Positions 52,223 through 60,206 of a DNA stretch of 64,000 nucleotides are shown piece after piece; position 1 is the stretch's first letter, and each line of letters opens with the position of its first letter. This DNA is from a virus. A model generated the notes under the pieces. The model did not search any database. It worked only from the letters and a program-made list of their open reading frames with translations, and was not told where the DNA came from. The position numbers were made by a program, and so were the translations under genes. The stretch covers positions 18,060 to 82,059 of the IMG/VR virus record IMGVR_UViG_3300025161_000006; one strand, written 5' to 3'.

Positions 52223-52807
52223 TTAGAATGCAGCATTATCAAGTTCCTCTTTAGAGATATCAGGTTTAGTGTCTTCATCAGGTTCTGCTCCTTCTACAAC
52301 ATCAAACCTGGGATTGATTGCCAGGATGGACTGCTCAGGAGGTACTGTTGCAAGTTCAAAGATGGGTGAATAAGATGGTAAGGTAGGATAACCATTTGCA
52401 TTGAGTACAACTTTAATCCTGAGCTCTTTCTTATCCCAGCCAGGGGTCTTCTTGATGTCAGTGATAATCTTATTACAGAATTCTTCAAAGGTTTTAACAC
52501 CTGTAATCTTATAATCTTCACCAAGGAATTTGGTAGTAAGATTTTTAGCAACAGCATTAATTTTCCTTTGAGCTGCTTCAAGAGCTTTCTCATCTTTAAT
52601 CCTCTCATCAATCTTAGGTTCATAGTACCTACGTGATGCTGTAGCATTATTAGCATCTCTTACTTCAATCTCAAGATAAGCATTAGCTCCATCTTTGGCA
52701 GGCACAAAGCGTATATCTTTGATAAACCTGCCTGTGCTAATAGCTGTCTTAGGAGTTACCTTAATGAAACTTTTACCTTCGCTTGTTTTATCATCAAAAC
52801 CGTACAT
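52223..52807 (-). CDS. Single-stranded DNA-binding protein candidate (194 aa)
   Basis: Its size, a beta-rich first 70 residues, a middle helix (KALEAAQRKINAVAKNL) and an acidic tail (residues 172-194, GAEPDEDTKPD then ISKEELDNAAF) match a phage SSB, whose acidic end with a terminal aromatic binds partner proteins. The primase lies downstream and the Sak4-like ATPase upstream, as expected. No OB-fold motif is conclusive by eye. Confidence 0.55.
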   Translation of the reverse strand: MYGFDDKTSEGKSFIKVTPKTAISTGRFIKDIRFVPAKDGANAYLEIEVRDANNATASRRYYEPKIDERIKDEKALEAAQRKINAVAKNLTTKFLGEDYKITGVKTFEEFCNKIITDIKKTPGWDKKELRIKVVLNANGYPTLPSYSPIFELATVPPEQSILAINPRFDVVEGAEPDEDTKPDISKEELDNAAF

Positions 52808-52838
52808 AGTAATTTATTTTAGTGATTTAACATTTAAT

Positions 52839-53120
52839 TTATTTAACATTCTCAGTATCAGCGTTATAAATGTCATCCGTACTTTTGTAAGGACTTTCTA
52901 CATTAGCAGTTGAAGTAGGTTCTTCAGGATTTGGTACATCAAATACAAATTCAGCATTTCTCTTGCTTGGAAACACACCTTTAAGAACTCCAGACCTTTT
53001 CAAGGCAGCCATATCTGATGCGCTAAGTCCCAATGCCTTAGCTACTTCTTTCCTAGTATAGCCTTCTTCACGAATGAGCCTGATAATTTCAGACACTCTA
53101 ATTTGTTTTTTTTCGCTCAT
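52839..53120 (-). CDS. Small helix-turn-helix protein (93 aa)
   Basis: Residues 7-40 (VSEIIRLIREEGYTRKEVAKALGLS) form a classic HTH with the KEVAKALGLS turn, and the C-terminal half is Thr/Pro/acidic and unstructured. It may bind DNA in the replication region, or guide a protein to the origin. The N-terminal Lys-rich start is typical. It lies between the SSB-like gene and the Sak4-like gene. Confidence 0.6.
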   Translation of the reverse strand: MSEKKQIRVSEIIRLIREEGYTRKEVAKALGLSASDMAALKRSGVLKGVFPSKRNAEFVFDVPNPEEPTSTANVESPYKSTDDIYNADTENVK

Positions 53121-53139
53121 AGTTGTTTTAATTTATGTA

Positions 53140-53868
53140 TTATTTAATGTTGTAATATTCACGCATAGTCTTATCTACCAGAGATAAACTATTAGGTATT
53201 CTAAAGTTATCAAACATCAAAAGAGCAGTCTTACCTGTTGACCTGTTAGCTTGAGTTTCAAAGTAATACTTATGTTCTCCATCACTACCTCTATCTACTG
53301 CTGTGAAGAGAACATTAGTCATCTTACTTTCCAGCTTAATTCTTTCAAGTTTTCGTCCATTTGTCAACAAGCATTTAGACTCATTACCATCAACATCAGT
53401 GTATAAAGTTACATGTCCTACAAAGTATACAATCACATCAGGGCGCATCTCATGATTGACAAAGCTTATGAGAGTATATATATCTCTTGCCAGGTCCATC
53501 CACTTATCATAAGTGGCTTTTTTAAACTCAAGCATTTCCTTGTCATTCATAATAGCATTCACAGTGTCAATCACCACAGATTTAATTTTCTCACCCTTAT
53601 GTACTTTCTCAAGTATAGCCAGTACCACATCTGAGTCAGACGTTAGTATCTGGCTTTTACCTACAGGAAATATAGGTCTTGGGAATGAGGGTGGCTTCTT
53701 GTCACAGTTTATCCACAATGTTGTCTCAGGGTCCATACCTTTATATTCTGACATGTCCCATTGACCATCAGGTAATTTCTTTGGTGCATAAGTGCCGTCA
53801 GGATTTATAGCCAGACAGGTGCTCTTTCCTGTACCGCTTATACCCAAAATTCCAACTGAAATACCCAT
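53140..53868 (-). CDS. Sak4-like RecA-fold ATPase (242 aa)
   Basis: Walker A GISGTGKST (residues 9-17) at the very start, a VVIDTVNAI Walker B, and a later LTNGRKLERIKL region. It lacks the large RecA C-terminal and is the size of phage Sak4-type ATPases, which act in single-strand annealing and recombination. It begins with a canonical Shine-Dalgarno site, unlike most genes here. It lies beside the DnaB-like helicase and SSB-like genes. Confidence 0.75.
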   Translation of the reverse strand: MGISVGILGISGTGKSTCLAINPDGTYAPKKLPDGQWDMSEYKGMDPETTLWINCDKKPPSFPRPIFPVGKSQILTSDSDVVLAILEKVHKGEKIKSVVIDTVNAIMNDKEMLEFKKATYDKWMDLARDIYTLISFVNHEMRPDVIVYFVGHVTLYTDVDGNESKCLLTNGRKLERIKLESKMTNVLFTAVDRGSDGEHKYYFETQANRSTGKTALLMFDNFRIPNSLSLVDKTMREYYNIK

Positions 53869-53872
53869 GTTA

Positions 53873-53878
53873 CCTCCT
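53873..53878 (-). promoter_or_regulatory. Canonical Shine-Dalgarno site
   Basis: AGGAGG (as read on the - strand) lies just upstream of the ATG of the Sak4-like gene. It confirms the start and marks one of two such sites in the window. Confidence 0.7.
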
Positions 53879-53880
53879 AT

Positions 53881-55008
53881 TTATTTAGTTATTACTATTC
53901 TCTTTTCAATCTTTTGATAAACCTCATCAGTCATTTGTTCAGCTGGAGGAAGTTCTTTAAAATAGTTCACTGCCCCATCAAAGTATAGAGATGTCTCGCA
54001 AGGCTCTCCATTCCTGTCAAATTCAACAGCAAGTCTTCTGTAGCTATCTTTAAGTCTGGTAATATCATAGTTCAGGTATCTACGTATCTTATGTCTAAAT
54101 GGAGAGTATAGAGTAAGCATAATATCAACATCTTTTGAAGTGGCTTTATAATCAGCAAGACCATCTGCTGATGGTTCAAGTCTATCCATTTTGATAGATT
54201 CATTAGACTCTTTAGTTAGAGCTTGCTGCTGTACAATAACAGGTATACCACCCCATAGATTTCTTACTCTAATCATATACTCTGATGAGAACTTCTCAAT
54301 AGTTTCATATAGTGTAGCTTTCTTTTCACTTCTTAATAAATTCACATTATCAATGATGATGATAGTAAATAAATCCTTATCATCTGGTATATATCTATCA
54401 ATAGTATCTATCTGCTTCTTCTCACCACTATCTTCAGTTATCCATACTTTCTTATACTCATAGTGGCCTCTCTGTTCAAAATAAGAACGCAGATATTTAT
54501 ATATACCGAAAGGATTTCTTATATCATCAATAAATTCAACAACAGATTCAAACTTTTCAAACCAGGGCTTATCTTCTTCTATAAGTCGCAGCATATCATC
54601 AGGTAAGATATCTGTACTATACAAGCTTTCAAGTCTTCTTACTGTATATCTTATATTATGCTTCATATACATCCTGTGAACTATAGCTTGTTTCATCTTT
54701 AACTCTTTACTCATCTCAAGGGAGAAGTAAAGAATCTTAACCTTGATATTAGTTTGATGAGTGAGCACAAACTCAACAGGAGAAAGCATAAACATAAAAT
54801 CAGTAATCTGACTTTTACCTGCCTTCTGATTTGCTGTGACAAGGTAGTAAGTACCCTTCTGTATGCCTGGCACAAAGTTACTAAACCTGGGGAAAGGGAA
54901 GGGTATAGTTATATCATATCCCTGTTCTCTCAGGATTTTATTCTCTCTGATTTTCTCTACCACTCTGGTAAAGACAGAGCTCTCACGCTGTGTTTCTTGT
55001 GAAGTCAT
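53881..55008 (-). CDS. DnaB-like replicative helicase (375 aa)
   Basis: Hexameric helicase that unwinds DNA ahead of the polymerase. Walker A is ANQKAGKS (residues 59-66), followed by the LYFSLEMSKELK segment, IIIIDNVNLL (Walker B) and an IVQQQA segment near the third motif. It lacks the usual N-terminal DnaB domain and starts with a short basic region. The loader-like gene lies upstream in the operon, overlapping by 26 bases. Confidence 0.85.
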   Translation of the reverse strand: MTSQETQRESSVFTRVVEKIRENKILREQGYDITIPFPFPRFSNFVPGIQKGTYYLVTANQKAGKSQITDFMFMLSPVEFVLTHQTNIKVKILYFSLEMSKELKMKQAIVHRMYMKHNIRYTVRRLESLYSTDILPDDMLRLIEEDKPWFEKFESVVEFIDDIRNPFGIYKYLRSYFEQRGHYEYKKVWITEDSGEKKQIDTIDRYIPDDKDLFTIIIIDNVNLLRSEKKATLYETIEKFSSEYMIRVRNLWGGIPVIVQQQALTKESNESIKMDRLEPSADGLADYKATSKDVDIMLTLYSPFRHKIRRYLNYDITRLKDSYRRLAVEFDRNGEPCETSLYFDGAVNYFKELPPAEQMTDEVYQKIEKRIVITK

Positions 55009-55561
55009 CTTCTGTAGGGTCTTCTGTTAGATACTTAGATGCATCAATCTCCCACCTTTTCTGATTGATATAAGTTTCTATGTTGTTCATATACTTAATA
55101 TCACCAGATTCCACACGAGCTCTAAGCACTTTCATAACAAACTCATGGTCTTTAGCTTTCTTGACTTTGGCAATATACTTATCCCTTGCTCTCTTGTAGT
55201 TCTCAGAGTTCTTAGTAGCTGCCCTGAGCATCCTACCATCAGGTGTTTTGATTGGAAAAGCTTCAAAGAACTCATCAAACTGCCTTTCAAGCACTTCTCT
55301 TCCCTCGAACATATCTATTGCATCTTGTCTTAATACAAAGTCAAGACTTTCTCCTCCTATGATTTTGATGTATCCCTCTCTCTCAAGAGTCTTTAGCATG
55401 ATGGAGTCAGTTACACATTTAAGAGCTACTTTTGGCCCATGGTAGTATGCTATTAGCAGGGTAACATACTCCTGTAATAGCATACCACGAGCCTGGTATT
55501 TTAAGTAGTCTTGTATGTCTAGTTCTACCTTAGCCATGATTGTGTTTTTGCGGTTAGACAT
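54983..55561 (-). CDS. Helicase-loader or replisome-organiser-like protein (192 aa)
   Basis: The C-terminal half (FFEAFPIKTPDGR at about 93, then ATKNSENYKRARDKYI and YINQKRWE at about 160-168) has the pattern found in phage replication proteins related to DnaD/helicase-loader families, with a central KAKDHEFVMKVLRARV helix. A second ATG at 55537 (MAKVELD) is preceded by a typical A-rich leader and may be the true start. It lies just before the DnaB-like gene. Confidence 0.5.
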   Translation of the reverse strand: MSNRKNTIMAKVELDIQDYLKYQARGMLLQEYVTLLIAYYHGPKVALKCVTDSIMLKTLEREGYIKIIGGESLDFVLRQDAIDMFEGREVLERQFDEFFEAFPIKTPDGRMLRAATKNSENYKRARDKYIAKVKKAKDHEFVMKVLRARVESGDIKYMNNIETYINQKRWEIDASKYLTEDPTEDDFTRNTA

Positions 55562-56054
55562 TATACTTGTCCAATATAGAGTTCACTTCTTTTCTTGTAA
55601 AGTAATCAATGTTTTTACGGTAATAATACATAACTCTTTTGTAATATGCGGGCTTAGTTCCCATACCATTCCATATAATACAAGCTTTGCGTATTGACAG
55701 CTCTTTATTCTTTGATAGCATTACTATACGAAATATATTAACAGATAGTGTGCTATCAAATCTGTCATTAAGCGCAAAGATAATAGAGTCCTGTATGTGG
55801 TTTACTTCCTTAATCATAACAGGTCTGATATGAAGTACACCACCAGAGTTCTCACAGGCAAGGTAGCTATCATGCTTACCAAGACTTTCTGTCATTACAA
55901 ATGAGTATGTCATGGCATGTAGATGTGCATTATACATTGCCTGGGTAAGTTCTCTATCAACTTGCTTATAGATGGTAATATTCTCATGCAGTACAGGAGA
56001 ATATCCAATACTGCAGGGAACTAACATCAATATAATTAAAATCAAATGTTTCAT
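55554..56054 (-). CDS. Secreted transglycosylase/lysozyme-like protein (166 aa)
   Basis: Signal peptide (residues 1-18) then MTESLGKHDS (Glu56), ENSGGVLHIRPVMIKEVNHI (residues 69-87) and a C-terminal KACIIWNGMGT. The pattern is of an SLT-type lysozyme fold with catalytic Glu56. It would cleave glycan chains of the host wall, from outside. It lies in the replication block, not the lysis module, so it may act early or in superinfection control. Confidence 0.6.
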   Translation of the reverse strand: MKHLILIILMLVPCSIGYSPVLHENITIYKQVDRELTQAMYNAHLHAMTYSFVMTESLGKHDSYLACENSGGVLHIRPVMIKEVNHIQDSIIFALNDRFDSTLSVNIFRIVMLSKNKELSIRKACIIWNGMGTKPAYYKRVMYYYRKNIDYFTRKEVNSILDKYNV

Positions 56055-56076
56055 AATCTAAAGTATTAGGTTAAAC

Positions 56077-56268
56077 TTAAGGTGTATCATACCCCATCTG
56101 TTTAATCTTCATACTCTCATAGTCTTCAATATCCTCTAATCCAGGGTCTTGCTGAAGATAAAACTGTGGGTCATCCTCTGGACTAAATCCAAGAGAATAA
56201 AGTTCAGCCTGCTCGTCGAGTAATGCATCGAGCAGCTCATCAGATGAAATCATATCAGGTGTGTTCAT
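56077..56268 (-). CDS. Small acidic protein (63 aa)
   Basis: Very acidic (Asp/Glu in over a third of the first 50 residues), with Leu-rich helices (DELLDALLDEQAELYSL), so it could be a DNA mimic or a regulator. It overlaps the radical SAM gene by four bases. No family recognised. Confidence 0.5.
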   Translation of the reverse strand: MNTPDMISSDELLDALLDEQAELYSLGFSPEDDPQFYLQQDPGLEDIEDYESMKIKQMGYDTP

Positions 56269-57164
56269 TCTTTTTTGTTTTTGTTATTTTTACCTGTCCA
56301 AAATTCCAATATGTTATTACAAGATTCACGCTTTTTACTTGTACTTGATATAGCAGCTTTATTAGTCACTGCATCATAGTACATAGTAAACTCTCCATCA
56401 TCACCCATATAGAAAGGAGTATCCTTTACATCAATATTCAACTGCTCAATAGCAAGATTATCAAATGCAACAACATCAATGTTAAAGGTATAAATAGGTG
56501 ATTCAAAGAAGTGCATAGCTTCTTCACATATCACATTAAAATCTCCCAGCGAGTTATAGTATGTCACTCCTCTTCCCTTTCTCTTATATCCAAGTATTAC
56601 AATCTTAAGAGGATAAGGAGCTGTGATGCTTAAGTTAAACACATTCTGCCAGTCTGTGATACCAAGCACTGTGTGTATTACTACATTGGGAGATATTCTC
56701 ATCAAGGTAACAATATCAGACAGATAAGGATATTCAGTAAGAGATACTCCAATACCATGTATCAACTGTTCATTAACAAGTTGTTTGAGTACATCAAGAT
56801 TCTCAGAGATATGTATAGCATTGATAGTAATGTTACATATGAATCCCTTCTCTTTAGCAAACTTTAAGAACTCAACAAGCTGAGGATATTCAAATGGATT
56901 ACCTCCCCCTATGGCCAGCTCAATACCAGCAGGCAGCCCTTCCAGTGCTTCCTTTAACTTGTTAAAGTCAGCATGCTTACCATCAACAAGAGAGCCTTCA
57001 TGGCAGAACTCACATTCAGCATTACATCTGTTGGTAATCTTAAGGTCAATAGATTCAGGGAATGCAACATGCTCACCTCTACCCATATTCTTTCTTATCT
57101 TTGTACCTGTGTCATAAATAGTGATATGATAATCTCCATTTTGGTAATTGGCAAGTTTATTCAT
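56265..57164 (-). CDS. Radical SAM enzyme (299 aa)
   Basis: The cluster motif CNAECEFC (Cys47, Cys51, Cys54) is followed by the GGGNPFEYP segment (about residues 86-94), the S-adenosylmethionine-binding glycine-rich loop. A C-terminal Cys (about 282) is single, so there is no full SPASM domain. It would generate a 5'-deoxyadenosyl radical. The natural target is unknown, but the next gene upstream encodes a protein with a conserved-looking N terminus, which could be its substrate (inference). Confidence 0.8.
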   Translation of the reverse strand: MNKLANYQNGDYHITIYDTGTKIRKNMGRGEHVAFPESIDLKITNRCNAECEFCHEGSLVDGKHADFNKLKEALEGLPAGIELAIGGGNPFEYPQLVEFLKFAKEKGFICNITINAIHISENLDVLKQLVNEQLIHGIGVSLTEYPYLSDIVTLMRISPNVVIHTVLGITDWQNVFNLSITAPYPLKIVILGYKRKGRGVTYYNSLGDFNVICEEAMHFFESPIYTFNIDVVAFDNLAIEQLNIDVKDTPFYMGDDGEFTMYYDAVTNKAAISSTSKKRESCNNILEFWTGKNNKNKKE

Positions 57165-57166
57165 GG

Positions 57167-57715
57167 TTAATTACCTTTAACAAATATTACAGTTTCATTA
57201 GTATCTTTATATTTTTCTATGCTGCTATCTATATCATCATAGTCATCATTGTCATTGCTGGTAATGATATAGCCAACTCTAAGATATCTTTCCAGCAGCT
57301 TGTCATTTGTAGTGATAGCCTCCAGAAATTCCAGTGCTTCAAGGCTATGGTCCACAACACCAAAAGGACCTTCATATGTGTCTTCCTCTGGATTGTACAG
57401 ACGTTCTTTTACTTCTTCACCAAATGTAACCTTTATACCAAACGTACTTTCCAGCTTATCTATAAAGTTTTCAACTGCTTTAATTTTTTCATTATCAGTA
57501 TGATGATACATGCTATCCCATAGAATAATGAGAACATACTGTATCTTTGCCCCTATGGACGTTGAAGTACTGTGTTCCCAGCCAAAGTAGGCAGTATCAT
57601 CAATGTGTACTTCCTTTGGAAGTTCTTTTGTGCTTACTATTGCAGGTATGACAATAGCATGCACACTTGAGCTGTTTGTTTCAAACAGTCTGGCTCTTAA
57701 TGCTATGTGTTTCAT
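57167..57715 (-). CDS. ETNSSSVH-motif protein, possible radical SAM partner (182 aa)
   Basis: Begins RARLFETNSSSVHAIV (residues 7-22), a short motif that I recall at the N termini of uncharacterised phage and bacterial proteins. The rest is alpha/beta with an acidic tail (DNDDYDDIDSS). The stop is three bases before the radical SAM gene, and the start is inside the DnaA-like gene (35-base overlap). A substrate role is only proposed. Confidence 0.5.
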   Translation of the reverse strand: MKHIALRARLFETNSSSVHAIVIPAIVSTKELPKEVHIDDTAYFGWEHSTSTSIGAKIQYVLIILWDSMYHHTDNEKIKAVENFIDKLESTFGIKVTFGEEVKERLYNPEEDTYEGPFGVVDHSLEALEFLEAITTNDKLLERYLRVGYIITSNDNDDYDDIDSSIEKYKDTNETVIFVKGN

Positions 57716-58223
57716 GGTTTTGTAAATTTAGTTGAATAAACTCTTCTACTTCTTTCATTACATAATTAACAATAACAGGGTTAATAAGAATATCAACACC
57801 ACTTTTAAGCGCATTATCTACCATCTTTATACTGTGTATGACAGTAGCATGGTGTTTACCAAATAAAAACCCAAGAGCTTTATAAGTTATACTTAGATTC
57901 ATATTATATGTTTTATACTTATCAGTTAATGTCTTTACTATATAGAACACTATCTGTCTTGGTATAGCAATTTTTCTGCTTCTACTCGACTTATAAAGTT
58001 CTTTTGGTCTTAACCCATATTGCTTACATACAAGCGTTGTAGTCACATTAATAACATCAGTTACCTTGATAGTTGGTAGTGATGCTAACATCTCATTTAC
58101 AGTAATGCACTCCCGTACGGTAGAACTTACCTTTTGTATCAGAGCATCAATCCTAACATCAGCTATATCAAAGCTGTAAGAGTATACTGGCCTATCTGTA
58201 ACTATAAATACTTCTGCTTTCAT
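57681..58223 (-). CDS. DnaA domain IV-like DNA-binding protein (180 aa)
   Basis: Residues 55-145 match the DNA-binding domain of DnaA: YGLRPKELYKSSRSRKIAIPRQ, then YKALGFLFGKHHATVIHS with the H-A-T-V-I-H signature. It has no AAA+ domain, so it can bind DnaA-box-like DNA but not load helicase on its own. It may mark the phage origin, or compete with host DnaA. The N-terminal 50 residues are unique. Confidence 0.8.
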   Translation of the reverse strand: MKAEVFIVTDRPVYSYSFDIADVRIDALIQKVSSTVRECITVNEMLASLPTIKVTDVINVTTTLVCKQYGLRPKELYKSSRSRKIAIPRQIVFYIVKTLTDKYKTYNMNLSITYKALGFLFGKHHATVIHSIKMVDNALKSGVDILINPVIVNYVMKEVEEFIQLNLQNHETHSIKSQTV

Positions 58224-58438
58224 AACCTGTTGTTTTTATACATTCTTTCCAGCATAATCAGCTTTTCTTCTTCTTCTCTATCCAGCATAAACACTTCTTC
58301 AACGTCATCAACAGTGTAGGTAGTATGGTACTTAGAGTTTATTATCTTTACAAGCTCTTCTGTAGTACTAACAGAAGAGCACTCTTGCTGTACTAATCTG
58401 ATTAATACAGCAAGAGCTTTAAGCCCTTCTATATTCAT
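58220..58438 (-). CDS. Small helical protein (72 aa)
   Basis: Two helices and a charged Glu-rich C-terminal (DREEEEKLIMLERMYK). The start overlaps the DnaA-like gene by four bases, so translation is linked. No family recognised. Confidence 0.5.
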   Translation of the reverse strand: MNIEGLKALAVLIRLVQQECSSVSTTEELVKIINSKYHTTYTVDDVEEVFMLDREEEEKLIMLERMYKNNRL

Positions 58439-58446
58439 ATATGTTT

Positions 58447-58671
58447 TTATAGTTCTCTGAAAATGTAAATAAGAAACCCATCCGTGGGTTCAGATGATAA
58501 GTACTTGAACCCTCTTCTTTCTATCTCTGCAATCTCACCACCACCAAGGGGTTCATTGTAAGGTACTTCCAGCTTGTAAAATTTAAACTCTTTGCAGTAT
58601 CTTAAACTATTGATACGCGAGTTTACTGAGTCTTCAATGTAATCCATAGTATAGTCAATTTCAGGTTCCAT
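58447..58671 (-). CDS. Small acidic protein (74 aa)
   Basis: The ATG at 58671 (MEPEIDYTMDY) is taken as start. An in-frame TTG nine bases before it is the only longer option. Mixed alpha/beta, ending LIYIFREL. Function unknown. Confidence 0.45.
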   Translation of the reverse strand: MEPEIDYTMDYIEDSVNSRINSLRYCKEFKFYKLEVPYNEPLGGGEIAEIERRGFKYLSSEPTDGFLIYIFREL

Positions 58672-58700
58672 ATACCACAAAGTTAATAATTAAATCGAAA

Positions 58701-59942
58701 TTACAAAATCTGTTGTAACTCATTAAGGCTCTCTACCTTAACAATATCAACCTTTGCAGGGTCAATACTGTCAGCATTAAACACTGCATTAAGCAGCCAA
58801 TTTTCTGACTGAGTCTCTTGAGGTACAACATAGATGATAGTAGCTACTTCATGTACAGGCAATCTATCAGTTCTCCCTGCCTTCTGACTTGCCTGCACTT
58901 CAGAGCCATTGAAACTTTCCATGATGGCAAACCTTGGACTTTTAAGGTTTACTCCCATAGCAAGAGAAGAACAGCTTGCCAATACTTTAATCCTATCTTC
59001 ATTAAAATCCTGTATTCTCTTGATATTTACATCCTTAGGATTCTTAGAGTGTACTGTAGGTACACCTATTCTTTCTGCCTGGCTTATTAACTCAGAGAAT
59101 ACAAGGGTTTTAGCTGTAGGATATTTCTCTTCTATCATACGCAGTATTTGTCTTGTGTAGTGCAGTGAAGATGTAAGAGAGTTAAGAAATTCTCTTCTTG
59201 CTTTAACTGCATATACATAAGCATAAGCCTTCTTTCTTGCTTCTGCGGGAGCTTCAGGATTGTTAATAAGAGTAAAGGCTGTTCCAAGCACATCAAATCC
59301 ATTTGTAAAGGGCAACATGTCAGCCTTAGCTTCATTAACCTTGTCTGTAAGGTATTCATATTGCCTTAACTCCCCTGTACTCCATGATTTCTTTGCAGTG
59401 GTTACTTTGACAAATACATTGTTAGATAGTGCATAAGAGAAAATAATATACCTTCTCTTATTGATAATCCCATCAATAGCAGCGTCAATATACTTATACA
59501 CAATAGGGCAATATCTGGCATACATAGCAGCTTTATCTGGCTTGCTATTATCTGGTGTACCCGTAAGTCCTATGATAGGTATGCCAAGACGGCTCATATT
59601 CTCTATCAAAGTACCATATTCAGGAGTCATAGCAGTATGAATCTCATCAACAATGAGCATATCATATTGAGACAGTTCTGCAGGAGTCCACTTGTATGCA
59701 GTTTGTATATTACAGATTGTAAATCTTGTGTCAGTGCGCACTTTAGATAGCTCATCATTCCACTCTTTAGCAATAGCAGTACGTGGCGATACAACCAGAA
59801 CATTCTTTTTCTGAGCTTTTGAAGCTGCAAGAATGCCTACTCTGGTCTTGCCAAAGCCTGTATTTGCTACAATAGTTCCATTAAATCCAAATTTAGCAAG
59901 CCTGTTGACAGCCTCTTGTTGAAGTTCTTCACGAGTTTTCAT
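58701..59942 (-). CDS. Superfamily 2 helicase (413 aa)
   Basis: The start at 59942 (MKTREELQQE) leaves a 19-base gap to the gene before. A longer form starting at 59984 would overlap it. Motifs: Walker A ANTGFGKT (26-33), motif II DEIH (98-101), GLTGTPD (motif III), and QKAGRTDR (motif VI). SF2 helicases of this size unwind or remodel nucleic acid using ATP and are common in crAss-like replication blocks. The target structure is not known. Confidence 0.85.
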   Translation of the reverse strand: MKTREELQQEAVNRLAKFGFNGTIVANTGFGKTRVGILAASKAQKKNVLVVSPRTAIAKEWNDELSKVRTDTRFTICNIQTAYKWTPAELSQYDMLIVDEIHTAMTPEYGTLIENMSRLGIPIIGLTGTPDNSKPDKAAMYARYCPIVYKYIDAAIDGIINKRRYIIFSYALSNNVFVKVTTAKKSWSTGELRQYEYLTDKVNEAKADMLPFTNGFDVLGTAFTLINNPEAPAEARKKAYAYVYAVKARREFLNSLTSSLHYTRQILRMIEEKYPTAKTLVFSELISQAERIGVPTVHSKNPKDVNIKRIQDFNEDRIKVLASCSSLAMGVNLKSPRFAIMESFNGSEVQASQKAGRTDRLPVHEVATIIYVVPQETQSENWLLNAVFNADSIDPAKVDIVKVESLNELQQIL

Positions 59943-59961
59943 ATTGGGACAAATGTTATAA

Positions 59962-60150
59962 CTAAACTCTATTAAGCCAATCACCTAGTAATTTAAAATC
60001 ACATTCTGATAATTTGTCTACTCCATCCATAGACCACATTTTTCTAAATTCTTCAGGGTCAAACCATTCAATTTTATTCTCATTTTCTTCAGGATTAATC
60101 CTTTCATTTTTATTCTCATCTTCATTGATGCTGTTAATTTCGCTTTTCAT
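59962..60150 (-). CDS. Small Asn/Glu-rich protein with one 'WFDPEEF' unit (62 aa)
   Basis: The start at 60150 (MKSEINSINED) avoids overlap with the polymerase gene. Acidic, low complexity in the first half, then EWFDPEEFRKMW, a unit related to the FDKWF repeat of the C2 protein. A 17-base DNA match (60052-60068 to 41479-41495) makes shared origin likely. Function unknown. Confidence 0.5.
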   Translation of the reverse strand: MKSEINSINEDENKNERINPEENENKIEWFDPEEFRKMWSMDGVDKLSECDFKLLGDWLNRV

Positions 60151-60206
60151 AGTAGTAAATTTAATTGATTTTAAATTAAATTTTTCTATAACAACGGGAA
60201 TTGATT

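Noticed and set aside
58678-58685. TAACTTTG with an upstream TTTTG on the - strand before the small gene at 58671
   Set aside because: The boxes match, but the predicted transcription start would fall on or beside the start codon, giving a leaderless message. Chance match in AT-rich DNA is more likely.
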